From Orbaceae bacterium lpD02 (GTDB lineage: Bacteria; Pseudomonadota; Gammaproteobacteria; Enterobacterales; Orbaceae): a stretch of 64,000 nt of DNA. The notes under the pieces were generated by a model. The model was given only the letters and a program-made list of their open reading frames with translations, searched no databases and was not told the DNA's origin. This document shows positions 1 to 9,992 of this stretch, piece by piece; the stretch's first letter is position 1, and each line of letters starts with the position of its first letter. The stretch covers positions 682,001-746,000 of the forward strand of contig CP133960.1 of assembly GCA_036251875.1 (NCBI GenBank), read 5' to 3'. The position numbers were made by a program, and so were the translations under genes.

Positions 1-460
1 AGAAATTCAGATAACCGGTAAAGTTGTTACGCAAACTTGTAATGTTATCAATGACGATAAAGAAAAACATGTTGCCTTTGCTGACTTCAATCAAACAATG
101 TTTAAAACCATTGGTGATGTTAGCGAATCGAAGCCAGTAAAAATTAAGTTAGAAAATTGCAATCCATCAATCGATAAAATTAGCTATCAGTTTTCAGGTG
201 AGCCAGAGCCATCCGATACCAGTTTACTTAAGGTGCTTGGTAATAGCCAAGGCGCTATAGTGTCAAGTGGGCTGGCGATTCAAATACTTGATTCATCGCA
301 ATCACCTATTAAATTAAATCAATCTTATACACTGAATAATATTATCTTTAAAGATGTGGGGAAATATGATTTTGACTTTTTTTTAAGGTATAAATCAATC
401 GGCGTAGTGACTATCGGTGATGCTTCATCGGTATTGTATTTGGATTTTAATTATGAATAA
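1..460 (+). CDS. Fimbrial minor subunit, 5' partial
   Basis: The reading frame is open from base 2, so the gene begins left of the window; the first ATG at 98 is internal. The visible 152 residues read as a type 1-like pilin domain. An early cysteine (TQTCNV) and a second cysteine (LENCNP) are spaced as in the pilin disulfide, and the protein ends in a beta strand finishing in an aromatic residue (LDFNYE). Such subunits are secreted to the periplasm and polymerise by donor-strand exchange. The stop codon overlaps the start of the next gene (ATGAATAA), so the two are translationally coupled. The role as minor or adaptor subunit is inferred from position before the chaperone and adhesin. Confidence 0.75.
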   Translation, partial: EIQITGKVVTQTCNVINDDKEKHVAFADFNQTMFKTIGDVSESKPVKIKLENCNPSIDKISYQFSGEPEPSDTSLLKVLGNSQGAIVSSGLAIQILDSSQSPIKLNQSYTLNNIIFKDVGKYDFDFFLRYKSIGVVTIGDASSVLYLDFNYE

Positions 461-965
461 ATATATTTTATACGCGAGCTCTTTTAGCATGCTTTTAGCA
501 TCTTATTATTTAGCGGCAGAGGTTCCAATATATATTACCGCTAAAGTCGTAGAAAAAGCCTGTACGATCACCAGCGATTCTATTGTCGTTGATATGGGGA
601 TAGCTAACAGTAAAGGGGCTAAAGTTGGCATACCTTTTTCACCATTAGTCCCCTTTAAGATTAGTCTTAGTGACTGCCCAACAGGAACAATGCAAGCCCA
701 TGTGACATTGTCTACCAGCAATAGCACATCGCATTTTATTGAAAATGACAGCATAGAAAGTAGCAAGGCAAAAGGGTATGCCATCGCTGTTTATAATTCA
801 GCAAATGAAATCATAGATATGCAAGATAATATGACCGATTTTATGATTGATCATAATAGTCTATATACTGACTTAAATTTTAGCGCGGCATTTGTTAAAA
901 CTAATAATGATGCTTCGGCGGGCATTTTCCATGCCGTAGCATCATTTGAAATCGATTATGACTAA
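453..965 (+). CDS. Fimbrial minor subunit
   Basis: 170-residue exported pilin-like protein. The ATG at 453 is preferred over an upstream one at 417 because it begins a normal signal peptide (MNKYILYASSFSMLLASYYLAA) and overlaps the previous stop. The mature part opens with a strand-like segment (IYITAKVV), followed by a cysteine (KACTI) and a partner cysteine (LSDCPTG), and ends FEIDYD, the usual pilin layout. It is expected to pass through the periplasmic chaperone encoded next. It overlaps the next gene by 8 bases. The exact place in the fibre cannot be told from sequence. Confidence 0.75.
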   Translation: MNKYILYASSFSMLLASYYLAAEVPIYITAKVVEKACTITSDSIVVDMGIANSKGAKVGIPFSPLVPFKISLSDCPTGTMQAHVTLSTSNSTSHFIENDSIESSKAKGYAIAVYNSANEIIDMQDNMTDFMIDHNSLYTDLNFSAAFVKTNNDASAGIFHAVASFEIDYD

Positions 966-1614
966 GTTATTTATGGCTAGATTTTTGATAATAGCGATAT
1001 TTTTATCTTGTAATTGTACGGCAGGAGTCACCATTTTAGGCTCTCGTTTTATTATTGATGATCACACAAAACGCTTAAAAATAAGTATCAAAAATGATGA
1101 TGAAGGCGATGCTTTGATTAAGACCAATGTTTATTGTAAAAATAAAAATGAAATTATTGCACTACCGCCACTTTTTGTTTTAGCCAAAAATACGGCAAAT
1201 ATTATTACACTCATCCCTAATTTAGTGGAAAAAAATAATCAAGATCAGCTTTGTAAATTATCTATTGCCGCAATCCCAAAATCGCCGATAGCAAAAAATA
1301 GTGCTGTTTTTTTAGCAGTAAGATCCAATTTGCATTTGATTTATCGGCATGACCAGTTAAAAAATGCTAACTTTGCACAATTAACGTTGATTAAAAAAGC
1401 AGATAATCAATTCTACTTATCAAACAATACTGACTTTGTCTTATCATTAATCATTAGTTTAGCTAAAGAGTCTGAATCTTATCTAAAAAAAACGCTACCA
1501 CCAGGTGAATCAATGCCAGCGTCACTTTGCCAAACATCACCATGCAATTTGTCGATATCGGTTATTGGTGATGATGAGTCGATTATGAAAAAAATAAATC
1601 TTTCAGCCTTATAA
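958..1614 (+). CDS. Periplasmic fimbrial chaperone (PapD/FimC family)
   Basis: 218 residues with a signal peptide ending near CNCTAG. The mature start GVTILGSRFII resembles the first strand of FimC/PapD chaperones. The segment FVLAKNTANIITLIPN matches the strand that donates hydrophobic residues to pilin subunits, and HLIYRHDQLK matches the conserved end of domain 1. It would hold the subunits encoded upstream until an outer-membrane usher takes them. It is slightly shorter than typical chaperones (about 230-240). The start at 958 overlaps the preceding stop; an alternative ATG lies at 973. No usher gene is in the window; it may be to the left. Confidence 0.8.
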   Translation: MTKLFMARFLIIAIFLSCNCTAGVTILGSRFIIDDHTKRLKISIKNDDEGDALIKTNVYCKNKNEIIALPPLFVLAKNTANIITLIPNLVEKNNQDQLCKLSIAAIPKSPIAKNSAVFLAVRSNLHLIYRHDQLKNANFAQLTLIKKADNQFYLSNNTDFVLSLIISLAKESESYLKKTLPPGESMPASLCQTSPCNLSISVIGDDESIMKKINLSAL

Positions 1615-1638
1615 CCCTAATTTTCTATTGGTATTATT

Positions 1639-2766
1639 ATGAAAAAAATTAACTATTATCTTACAACATTATTGCTACTCAGCCCGCTTGTCACCAATGC
1701 AAATAGCACTCAGGAGCTTTCTACAACAAACAATGAACTCAATTACACTGGGGGTGCCGATGCTCAGCAATACCGATCAATTGTTCTTAGCTCCTCTCAA
1801 TTTTCACTTTACTTGTGTAATTCAGATAAAGTTGAATATAATTTGGCTAAGATTGATATGATTCCTCAAATACCGTATTCAAACATGACATTTCAATCTG
1901 GCCCCAGTTCTTATAACAATTATCTATTTGAATCAACAATTACATCTTATAAAATTGTTCCTTGGTATTCATCGACTAAATTTAATGGTGCTAATATGGG
2001 GCCAACGAATGATTTAGTACCACGTAGTATTTATAAGCAAGAAACAACTGCTTGGGATGGACGAGGTAGCCCAATAATGAATGATGACCGTAAAATGAGA
2101 AATAATATCGCGGCCACAGGCGGGGTGCGCGTTAATCACGGATTTTATATTTATAAAGGCACGGAGCGGGTTCCTGAGGGTAAATATACCTTAGCACCAA
2201 TCAATGGCAATAAATTAATGGACTATAATTGCATTGATGATAAGGGCAACATACAAGAAACAATTTCGATAATAATGAAACCGATAACCTCTATTCAGAC
2301 CGTAACAAGTTGTGTACCAGATAAAAAAATAGATAAAATTAATATGGATCCTGTAGCACTTGCGACGCTAGAAGCGGCAAATAGCTCTGGAGGTACTGTT
2401 GGAACAAAATCGTACTCATTTGGGTTAAAGTGCGATCCTAATGTTGCAGTTAATTTTTCATTAGTCGATTTACTTGATACATCAAATGTCTCTTATATTT
2501 CTAAACTAAGTAACGATTCAACCGCTAAAGGGGTGGGCTATACGGTATCTTATGGTTCGAGAGCACTTCGGTTTGGACCTGATATTTCGAGTGCTTTTCC
2601 TAGTGGTGATACGACGGTAGATCGCATACTGATAAAAAGGACTGAGGTATCTGGCGCCAATATTCCTGTTTCGTATTCGTTAAATTTTAGCTACGCACCA
2701 ACGGGGGAAACCTTATCGCAAGGCACGGCAAACTCCACAATAGGAATAACATACTCTTATCAATAG
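1639..2766 (+). CDS. Fimbrial tip adhesin-like protein
   Basis: 375 residues with a clear signal peptide (cleavage near TNANS). The size, the last position in the operon and the two-part layout suggest a two-domain tip adhesin: an N-terminal region of about 200 residues with no recognised fold, then a C-terminal pilin domain of about 150 residues. That domain starts at the cysteine in VTSCVPDKK, has a second cysteine (LKCDPN) and ends in an alternating strand (TIGITYSYQ). Receptor specificity cannot be read. It lies 24 bases after the chaperone and is followed by a strong terminator, so it ends the operon. Confidence 0.65.
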   Translation: MKKINYYLTTLLLLSPLVTNANSTQELSTTNNELNYTGGADAQQYRSIVLSSSQFSLYLCNSDKVEYNLAKIDMIPQIPYSNMTFQSGPSSYNNYLFESTITSYKIVPWYSSTKFNGANMGPTNDLVPRSIYKQETTAWDGRGSPIMNDDRKMRNNIAATGGVRVNHGFYIYKGTERVPEGKYTLAPINGNKLMDYNCIDDKGNIQETISIIMKPITSIQTVTSCVPDKKIDKINMDPVALATLEAANSSGGTVGTKSYSFGLKCDPNVAVNFSLVDLLDTSNVSYISKLSNDSTAKGVGYTVSYGSRALRFGPDISSAFPSGDTTVDRILIKRTEVSGANIPVSYSLNFSYAPTGETLSQGTANSTIGITYSYQ

Positions 2767-2785
2767 TTAGCTTGCGCTGCTCAAT

Positions 2786-2815
2786 AAAAAGCCTCACTAT
2801 TTAGCGAGGCTTTTT
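2786..2815. terminator. Bidirectional intrinsic terminator
   Basis: Perfect inverted repeat AAAAAGCCTC / GAGGCTTTTT around a 10-base loop. T runs lie on both strands, so it can end the fimbrial operon from the left and the cold-shock gene from the right. Confidence 0.85.
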
Positions 2816-2908
2816 ATCTATACTCTAAATGGCTGTTGTTTATCAAGCTTGAGCATATCTAGATTTTTTTTATTCTTGCGTTTAACAAGAAAATAGTATT
2901 TTTTCAAA

Positions 2909-3118
2909 TTATAAAACCGTTACATCGTTTGCTGCTGGTCCTTTAGGGCCATCACCAATAGTAAATTCAACTTTCTGACCTTCATATAAAGTTTTAAAGC
3001 CATCACCAACAAGTGATGAGAAGTGAACAAATAAATCTTTGCTACCATCATCTGGAGTGATAAAACCAAAACCTTTACTTTCGTTAAACCATTTAACTAA
3101 ACCTGTTTTCTTTGTCAT
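2909..3118 (-). CDS. Cold-shock protein (CspA family)
   Basis: 69-residue single cold-shock domain. Both RNA-binding motifs are intact: RNP1 as KGFGFI and RNP2 as LFVHF. The first residues ([18 protein letters not shown]) match the CspA/CspC/CspE pattern. The product binds single-stranded RNA and DNA in the cytoplasm and acts as an RNA chaperone. An RBS (AAGAGAT) lies just upstream of the ATG. The upstream 360 bases contain no gene and probably include a long 5' leader, common for cold-shock genes. Which Csp paralogue it is cannot be decided from sequence. Confidence 0.93.
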   Translation of the reverse strand: MTKKTGLVKWFNESKGFGFITPDDGSKDLFVHFSSLVGDGFKTLYEGQKVEFTIGDGPKGPAANDVTVL

Positions 3119-3478
3119 TTTAATATATCTCTTAATAAATTAATTGCAGCCTATATGGCTAATATGTGCTAGATTTTTACATTACAGTATTAAAAAATTA
3201 AGAAAATAGATTTAAAACAAGAAAAGAATTATTTTTGACTAAAAACTAGGTATTCTAAAATGTTGTATTAATGCAATTATCTGCGGGGTATATTAACGCA
3301 TGAATACGCTAATAATACAAGTTTTATTTCAATAATAAATAGCCTTAATCTAAAATTTACTTATATTATTTTAATTTGATAACAAGTTCATTATGTAACT
3401 AGAATACGGTTTATTACAGAATTTTACCGATGATAATGGTATACTGAATTCAATTTTAGCCACAAATGCATACTCTAT
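3119..3478. other. Intergenic region between csp and PACE genes
   Basis: 360 bases without a gene. It probably holds the csp leader and promoter on the minus strand, though I found no convincing -35/-10 pair there. On the plus strand it holds an extended -10 for the PACE gene. Confidence 0.5.
3437..3445 (+). promoter_or_regulatory. Extended -10 promoter element for PACE gene
   Basis: TGGTATACT matches an extended -10 (TGn then TATACT) about 34 bases before the start codon at 3479. No good -35 is visible, which is usual for extended -10 promoters. Confidence 0.4.
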
Positions 3479-3970
3479 ATGAAGCCAGCTGATTTACAAA
3501 AACAACCCAAAAAGAAAGTAGAATTAATCTTTAGTGCAATACTTTATGAAATTATTGGTTCAATTCTTGCCTCTATTTCACTAAAAATAATGAGTGATTA
3601 TGATGCTGTAGATACGTTCTTTTTAAGTATTATGCTTTCATTTATTGCGCTATTTTGGAATATGATATTCAATCATCTATTTGATCGCTATCTAATTAAA
3701 AAACGAGGCAATATTATAAAGTCAACTAGGGATAGGATATTACATGGTATTGGTTTTGAGGCGATCTTTTCGATTATCGCTTTAGTATTTATCATGGTTT
3801 ATAAACAGATAAGTATTGTTGACGCATTCTTTATGGAAGTGTTTTTTCTGATCTTTTTTTTGGTGTATACCATTGTTTACACTTATATTTATGACGTGGT
3901 AAGAGGCCTATTTTTGGCTCGCACACAGCGTAAACGAATTACTATTATTGATGTTAAAAAAATTGAGTGA
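3479..3970 (+). CDS. PACE-family multidrug efflux transporter
   Basis: 163-residue inner-membrane protein with four hydrophobic segments arranged as two similar helix pairs, the PACE (AceI, formerly bacterial transmembrane pair) layout. A glutamate in the first helix (ILYEIIGS, residue 25) corresponds to the conserved Glu needed for proton-coupled export in AceI. The helix-2 signature (FIALFWNMIFNHLFDRY) is typical, and the second pair repeats it as LVYTIVYTYIYDVV. Family members export chlorhexidine and other biocides; the natural substrate here is unknown. Convergent with rluB, separated by a terminator. Confidence 0.88.
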   Translation: MKPADLQKQPKKKVELIFSAILYEIIGSILASISLKIMSDYDAVDTFFLSIMLSFIALFWNMIFNHLFDRYLIKKRGNIIKSTRDRILHGIGFEAIFSIIALVFIMVYKQISIVDAFFMEVFFLIFFLVYTIVYTYIYDVVRGLFLARTQRKRITIIDVKKIE

Positions 3971-3985
3971 CGTTAATAGTAATAT

Positions 3986-4026
3986 AAAAACAATGATTAT
4001 TAACCAGCCAAGGCTGGCTAATAATA
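3986..4026 (-). terminator. Intrinsic terminator of rluB operon
   Basis: On the minus strand ATTATTAGCCAGCC pairs with GGCTGGTTAATAAT and is followed by CATTGTTTTTAT. It sits directly after the rluB stop and between convergent genes. Confidence 0.8.
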
Positions 4027-4037
4027 GCCAATAAACG

Positions 4038-4898
4038 TTAACGTTTAGCCGTTTTGAAACTAACGGTTGGACGCTTAGCTTGAATTCGTTTAGGTTTGCT
4101 TTTTTGTTGTTCCACACTTAAAAAGCTTTTTTCTTCGGTAGATAACTGTACTAACTCACGTAAATAGTTAACTGAATTAAGATCAAGCTCGGTCCACGTG
4201 CCTCTCGATAGCCATTTGGGGAGTGAAATATTGCCATAACGCACTCGCAATAATCGGCTTACTTGTACACCTACCGCTTCCCACATACGCCTAACTTCCC
4301 GATTGCGTCCTTCGGTGATAGTCACATTAAACCATTTATTGAGTCCCTGACCACCTTGCGATTTGATTGATTTAAAAGCAGCGGGTCCATCTTCTAGTTG
4401 CACACCTTTTCGCAGGCGAAAAATTTGTTCATCGGTGACTTCACCAAATACTCGAACAGCATACTCTCGTTCAACCTCATTACTTGGGTGCATCAAACGG
4501 TTAGCAAGTTCACCATCGGTGGTAAATAGTAATAATCCTGACGTGTTAATATCAAGCCGGCCAATATTAATCCAGCGAGAATTTTTTAATTTGGGTAAAT
4601 GAGTAAATACCGTTGCTCGGCCATTTGGGTCGGTTTTAGAGCAGATTTCGCCTTCAGGCTTGTAGTAAGCGAGTACCCGGCAAACGTCTTTGTCTTTTGG
4701 CCTAACCGTTATTAGATTACCATTAATACGAATTTTAGGTTGATTACGAATATCAATTCGATCACCTAAAGTTGCAATCTTACCATCAACACTAATTTTT
4801 TTGGCGGCAATCATCGCTTCAATCTCACGACGCGAGCCGTGACCTAAATTAGCCAGTACTTTTTGTAGCTTTTCAGTATTATCGTTAGGTTTTTTCAT
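4038..4898 (-). CDS. rluB: 23S rRNA pseudouridine(2605) synthase RluB
   Basis: 286 residues. An N-terminal S4 RNA-binding domain (EKLQKVLANLGHGSRREIEAMI, about residues 9-60) is followed by a RsuA-type pseudouridine synthase domain. The motif GRLDINTSGLLLFTTDG at 113-129 carries the catalytic aspartate D116. The enzyme isomerises U2605 of 23S rRNA. The C-terminus is a lysine/arginine-rich tail, as in E. coli RluB, which separates it from RluE and RsuA. It is the third gene of a minus-strand rnm-yciO-rluB run also found in E. coli, 75 bases after yciO. Confidence 0.95.
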   Translation of the reverse strand: MKKPNDNTEKLQKVLANLGHGSRREIEAMIAAKKISVDGKIATLGDRIDIRNQPKIRINGNLITVRPKDKDVCRVLAYYKPEGEICSKTDPNGRATVFTHLPKLKNSRWINIGRLDINTSGLLLFTTDGELANRLMHPSNEVEREYAVRVFGEVTDEQIFRLRKGVQLEDGPAAFKSIKSQGGQGLNKWFNVTITEGRNREVRRMWEAVGVQVSRLLRVRYGNISLPKWLSRGTWTELDLNSVNYLRELVQLSTEEKSFLSVEQQKSKPKRIQAKRPTVSFKTAKR

Positions 4899-4973
4899 TT
4901 TCCCTCGTTACCTTCCCAGGTATCATTAGTTAATAATCAATGTAAAGTCGTTTAATATCGCTTATAAAATTTG

Positions 4974-5594
4974 TTATTCAAAAGGTGTGGTATCACCACT
5001 GCCTTTACGAATAACATCAGGATAGTCATTGGTTAAATCCACTATTGTAGTGGGTTGTTCACCAATATAACCACCATGAATAATCGCATCAAGTAAATGA
5101 CCAATTTTTTCCTCAATCTCTTCTGGATCAGATTGGGCAAAATCATCATTAGGCAAAATTAAAGTAGAGGTCATTAACGGTTCACCAAGCAGTGCCAATA
5201 AGCTCAAATCAATTTTATTATCAGGGATTCGAAGGCCAATAGTTTTACGCTTTTCATTCATTAAGCGCCGTGGCACCTCTTTACTCGCCTCGAGAATAAA
5301 GACATAACGCCCTGGAGTATTATTTTTTAATAACCTAAATGTGGTATTATCTACATATGCATAAGCAGATAACTCAGATAAATCACGGCACATTAAGGTA
5401 AAATTATGATTTTTATCCAGATCTCTAATTTTACAAATACGATCTAAACCATATTTATTATCCAATAGACAGCCAATCGAGTAGCCAGAATCGGTTGGAA
5501 AAGCAATAACGCCCTGATTCTTTAATATCTTAACGACTTGTTCCAATAATCGTGCTTGTGGATTATCAGGGTGCACATAAAACATTTCAGCCAT
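4974..5594 (-). CDS. yciO: YciO, TsaC/Sua5-family protein
   Basis: 206 residues, the same length as E. coli YciO. The Sua5/YrdC/YciO fold is shown by the nucleotide-binding start (VIAFPTDSGYSIGC, residues 29-42), the KNHNFTLMCRDLSE segment and the end pattern TTIVDLTND. Relatives TsaC and Sua5 make threonylcarbamoyl-AMP for the t6A tRNA modification. YciO is a paralogue whose physiological role is less clear. It follows rnm by 28 bases and is probably co-transcribed with it and with rluB. Confidence 0.93.
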   Translation of the reverse strand: MAEMFYVHPDNPQARLLEQVVKILKNQGVIAFPTDSGYSIGCLLDNKYGLDRICKIRDLDKNHNFTLMCRDLSELSAYAYVDNTTFRLLKNNTPGRYVFILEASKEVPRRLMNEKRKTIGLRIPDNKIDLSLLALLGEPLMTSTLILPNDDFAQSDPEEIEEKIGHLLDAIIHGGYIGEQPTTIVDLTNDYPDVIRKGSGDTTPFE

Positions 5595-5622
5595 AATTTA
5601 ATTATTTCCTATTATTCTTCTA

Positions 5623-6471
5623 CTATAAAGTCCAATTATGCCAAATCGGCGTCACACTTTGTGGTAACGGTTGGGTTTTACCGAGATCTAAATAGTTCAT
5701 TGCATCATGAAAATCCGAACCTTGCGAAGCTAGCAAATCAAAATCGACTGCACATTTGGCTAATATATTAAGTTCATCAATGGTTTGTCGACTTTGTGAG
5801 ACTTCAATGGCATCCCCTGCTTGCAGTTTAAAATAAGCGATTAATGTACGCATTTTACTTAGTGTAAAATCATAACGAGACGGATGCGCTAAAACAGCTT
5901 GCCCGTTAGCCTGATGAATCACTGCAATCGCCTCTTCTATTGTTGTCCATTTGGGTGCAACATAAGCATAACCTGATTTACCTAGGTATTTTTTAAATGC
6001 ATGTTTCATGTCTTTTACGTAACCGTTAGCAATTAAAAAACGGGCAAAATGTGCACGAGAGACGATATCGCCTTGAGCATAAATTTGCGCTTGAGCATAA
6101 GCGTCGTCAATACTAACTTTTTTAAGTTTATAAGCAATCTCTTTCGCGCGTTCAATCCGTTGGTTTTCTTGGGCGATTAACAGTGCATTTAACGGCTGGC
6201 TTGCGGTATTAATATTGAGCCCTACGATATGAATTTCAGTGCTTTTCCAGTAGGTTGAGATTTCAACGCCATTAATTAAATGGAGAGGTAAATGATGTTG
6301 CTCAATATATTGATGCGCTGCCGCAAGCCCTTTAATGGTATCATGATCAGTTAGGGCTAAAACGTTTACTTGATTATCGACCGCCCTTTGCATCAATTGT
6401 GCTGGGGAGAATGTACCGTCAGAGGCGGTTGAATGGCAATGAAGATCATAACAGTACGATAGGTTAGTCAT
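5623..6471 (-). CDS. rnm: RNase AM / PHP-domain exoribonuclease (YciV)
   Basis: 282 residues of the PHP phosphoesterase family. Metal-binding motifs are visible: DLHCHS near residue 9, TDHDT near 40, GVEIS near 67, VLAHP near 195 and GSDFH near 250. The E. coli homologue trims 5' ends of rRNAs and hydrolyses 3',5'-nucleotide bisphosphates. I chose the ATG at 6471; a GTG at 6483 adds four residues but is only one base from the AAGAGAT ribosome site. The order rnm-yciO-rluB matches E. coli; trpE does not lie beside it here, the flanking gene being rraB. Confidence 0.92.
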   Translation of the reverse strand: MTNLSYCYDLHCHSTASDGTFSPAQLMQRAVDNQVNVLALTDHDTIKGLAAAHQYIEQHHLPLHLINGVEISTYWKSTEIHIVGLNINTASQPLNALLIAQENQRIERAKEIAYKLKKVSIDDAYAQAQIYAQGDIVSRAHFARFLIANGYVKDMKHAFKKYLGKSGYAYVAPKWTTIEEAIAVIHQANGQAVLAHPSRYDFTLSKMRTLIAYFKLQAGDAIEVSQSRQTIDELNILAKCAVDFDLLASQGSDFHDAMNYLDLGKTQPLPQSVTPIWHNWTL

Positions 6472-6647
6472 TAAATGATACACATCTCTTTTTATACTAT
6501 AATTAGCTACTACAATAGAGTAATAACGAAAATATTATTTATCCACACACTAAACTTAATAAAAGATTATTCTTTATCAGAGAAACGTGTAATATACCAC
6601 ACAATATTCGTTATTTCCCATTATATATTTTGTCATATAGGTTTACT

Positions 6648-7046
6648 ATGAAAACGCAAATTGAGCGAGCCCAACACGATACTTATTCCATTATTGAAGA
6701 ACTATTAAACGATGGTAGCGATCCCGATGCACTCTATTTAATCGAACATCATATATCGTCAACTGACTTTGATGCACTTGAAAAGTTCGCCGTCGAGGCT
6801 TTTAAACTTGGTTACGAAGTGACTGACCCTGAAGATATGGATGATGAAGATGAGCAAGAAATTGTCTGTTGCGATGTTATTGCCGAAATTCCATTAGATG
6901 GAGAGCTGATTAATAAGCAAATTACCCAGTTAATTGAACTAGCTAATACGTTTGCCGTTAGTTATGATGGTTGGGGCACCTACTTTGAAGATGGTGAAGA
7001 TCAAGATTATGAGGATGAAGAGGACGACAACGAAACACTTCATTAA
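6648..7046 (+). CDS. rraB: Regulator of ribonuclease E activity B
   Basis: 132 residues; E. coli RraB has 138. The ATG at 6648 is preferred to an upstream TTG at 6630. The conserved core is seen in [24 protein letters not shown]-like [18 protein letters not shown] and the DGWGTYFE block, followed by an acidic tail of Asp/Glu. RraB binds RNase E and inhibits mRNA decay by altering degradosome composition. Monocistronic, diverging from rnm and converging on kdsA. Confidence 0.93.
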   Translation: MKTQIERAQHDTYSIIEELLNDGSDPDALYLIEHHISSTDFDALEKFAVEAFKLGYEVTDPEDMDDEDEQEIVCCDVIAEIPLDGELINKQITQLIELANTFAVSYDGWGTYFEDGEDQDYEDEEDDNETLH

Positions 7047-7052
7047 CTGATT

Positions 7053-7082
7053 AACTAAGTGCATCGTTCGATGCACTTAGTT
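7053..7082. terminator. Long hairpin between convergent rraB and kdsA
   Basis: Perfect 14-bp stem AACTAAGTGCATCG / CGATGCACTTAGTT with a two-base loop. There is no T run on either side, so it may act as a 3' end stabiliser or a factor-aided terminator rather than a classic one. Confidence 0.6.
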
Positions 7083-7110
7083 ATAATGATGCCGTTATCA
7101 ATTTTCAGTA

Positions 7111-7974
<864 letters not shown>

Positions 7975-7993
7975 CTACTCGTTGTATTCAAAA

Positions 7994-8830
7994 TTATGGC
8001 TTAAACCACCGTCCAACCGTTACTCGTTCATTACCACTATAATCGGTATAGGTTTTAACTAACTGAAAACCACGTTGTTTAAAAATCGTCTGTACCGCTT
8101 GACCCTGTTTCCAACCATGTTCAATTAATAACCAACCATATTGATTAAGGTGCCTTGTTGCACCTTGTACAATCAGTTTAATATCGGCAAAACCATCATC
8201 TTCAGAAACTAATGCACTAAGGGGTTCGTAACGCACATCACCTTGCGATAAATGAACATCGGTGGATTCAATATAAGGGGGGTTGCTTGTTATCATCGAA
8301 AACTTACGCCCTTTGGTCGGTTTATACCAATTACCTTGCAAAAAATAAACATTGTTTACCCCAATTTGCTTTGCATTAGTTTGGGCAAGCACTAATGCCT
8401 CTTGGCTTTTATCTACAGCGGTAAAAAGGCAATCTGGTCTTTCTGTCGCCATCGCAATAGCAATAGCGCCGCTTCCGGTCCCTAAATCTAACACTTCACA
8501 TGGCGTGGTTGGTAAACACTCTAACGCTAACTCAACCAGTTTTTCGGTATCTGGTCGAGGAATTAAGGTTGCCGAAGAGACATTAAAGTTAAGTGACCAG
8601 AACTCTTTAACACCCGTAATGTAGGCAATTGGCTCACCAGCATAGCGGCGCTTTAAAAAGGCCTCTAATTGTTCTAACTGTAATTCGGTTAACCTTGTTT
8701 CACAAAATGCCATTAAAAAGGTGCGAGTACGCCCCGTGACAAACCCTAATAAAATTTCTGCATCGCGCCGTGGGCTATCACCGCCGTTTAACCTTTGTGT
8801 CGCTTGTTTTAACCACTCTAAGTAGGTCAT
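7994..8830 (-). CDS. prmC: Release factor glutamine methyltransferase
   Basis: 278 residues. It methylates the glutamine of the GGQ motif in RF1 and RF2 using S-adenosylmethionine. The N-terminal helical domain is followed by a Rossmann methyltransferase fold with the SAM motif LDLGTGSG (114-121) and the catalytic NPPY (183-186). The start codon shares one base with the prfA stop (TAATG), so enzyme and substrate are translationally coupled. Confidence 0.96.
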   Translation of the reverse strand: MTYLEWLKQATQRLNGGDSPRRDAEILLGFVTGRTRTFLMAFCETRLTELQLEQLEAFLKRRYAGEPIAYITGVKEFWSLNFNVSSATLIPRPDTEKLVELALECLPTTPCEVLDLGTGSGAIAIAMATERPDCLFTAVDKSQEALVLAQTNAKQIGVNNVYFLQGNWYKPTKGRKFSMITSNPPYIESTDVHLSQGDVRYEPLSALVSEDDGFADIKLIVQGATRHLNQYGWLLIEHGWKQGQAVQTIFKQRGFQLVKTYTDYSGNERVTVGRWFKP

Positions 8831-9912
8831 TACTCTTGATCCGATAATGCAGCCAACTGATCTGCTTGATATTCCTGTACAATCGGGTCAATTAGCATTT
8901 CTAGCTTACCTTCCATCGCTTCATCTAAACGATATATCGTTAAATTAATACGATGATCTGTCACGCGACCTTGCGGGTAGTTATAAGTTCTAATTCGATC
9001 TGAGCGATCTCCTGACCCTAATAAGTTACGTCTCGTTGATGCTTCTTCCTGCTGACGTTTTTGTCTTTCCGCATCTTGAATACGAGCCGCTAATACTGAC
9101 ATGGCTTTAGCTTTATTTTTATGCTGCGATCGTTCATCTTGACACTCAACAACAATCCCCGTTGGAATGTGGGTAATACGGATTGCCGAATCCGTGGTAT
9201 TAACGTGCTGACCGCCGGCACCTGATGATCTAAAAGTATCTATCCGTAAATCAGCAGGGTTAATCTCTGGTAGATCGGCTTCGGGGACTTCGGGCAACAC
9301 TGCCACAGTACAAGCTGAGGTATGTATACGTCCTTGCGATTCAGTTTCCGGTACACGTTGTACTCGGTGCCCGCCAGACTCAAATTTTAAATTGCCATAC
9401 ACATTATCACCGCTTACCAGCAATATTACCTCTTTATAGCCACCATGTTCGCCATCATTGCTACTTAAAATTTCGGTACGCCAATGTTTGGTTTCCGCGT
9501 ATTTGGTATACATTCTAGCTAAGTTACCGGCAAATATTGCGGCTTCATCACCACCAGTACCGGCCCTGATCTCTAAGAAACAGTTATATTCGTCATTCGG
9601 ATCTTTGGGTAATAGCAGCAGTTGAAGCTGATTTTCTTGCTGCTCAACCTTAGATTTAGCTTCATCCAATTCTTCTTGTGCCATTTCACCCATTTCAGGA
9701 TCAGAGAGCATCATTTTAGCCGTTTCAATATCGTCTTGAGTTATCTTCCACTGCTCAAAACATTTAACTACATCCGTTAATTGGGCGTATTCTTTCGATA
9801 ATGAACGAAAGCGATTTTGGTCGGCAATAACATTTGGATCAGATAATAATGCCTGAACTTCTTCAAATCGTTCGGTTAGTACTTCTAATTTAGCAATAAT
9901 GGATGGTTTCAT
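8830..9912 (-). CDS. prfA: Peptide chain release factor 1
   Basis: 360 residues, same as E. coli RF1. It recognises UAA and UAG and triggers peptide release. The GGQ loop is intact ([10 protein letters not shown], about residue 233). The codon-reading tripeptide is PET ([15 protein letters not shown]) rather than the PAT of E. coli; it keeps the P-x-T pattern of RF1, so specificity is probably unchanged. It follows hemA by 80 bases and overlaps prmC by one base. Confidence 0.97.
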   Translation of the reverse strand: MKPSIIAKLEVLTERFEEVQALLSDPNVIADQNRFRSLSKEYAQLTDVVKCFEQWKITQDDIETAKMMLSDPEMGEMAQEELDEAKSKVEQQENQLQLLLLPKDPNDEYNCFLEIRAGTGGDEAAIFAGNLARMYTKYAETKHWRTEILSSNDGEHGGYKEVILLVSGDNVYGNLKFESGGHRVQRVPETESQGRIHTSACTVAVLPEVPEADLPEINPADLRIDTFRSSGAGGQHVNTTDSAIRITHIPTGIVVECQDERSQHKNKAKAMSVLAARIQDAERQKRQQEEASTRRNLLGSGDRSDRIRTYNYPQGRVTDHRINLTIYRLDEAMEGKLEMLIDPIVQEYQADQLAALSDQE

Positions 9913-9992
9913 ATAAAAGGGACGCCTTTTTATCTATTGATTTTTTCTTATTAAAAATAATTATATATGGATTGTTAAGAACATTAACTAAG

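Noticed and set aside
2870..2900. Hairpin TTCTTG/CAAGAA after csp as its terminator
   Set aside because: On the minus strand it is followed by A, not T; the hairpin at 2786 is the better terminator.
8352..8624. Open frames opposite prmC, hemA, RHS, tape measure and other long genes
   Set aside because: They are shadows of strongly supported genes, lack ribosome sites and show no protein-like motifs.
9300..9360. PET in place of PAT in RF1 as a change of codon specificity
   Set aside because: The P-x-T pattern is kept and variation in the middle residue is known in RF1.
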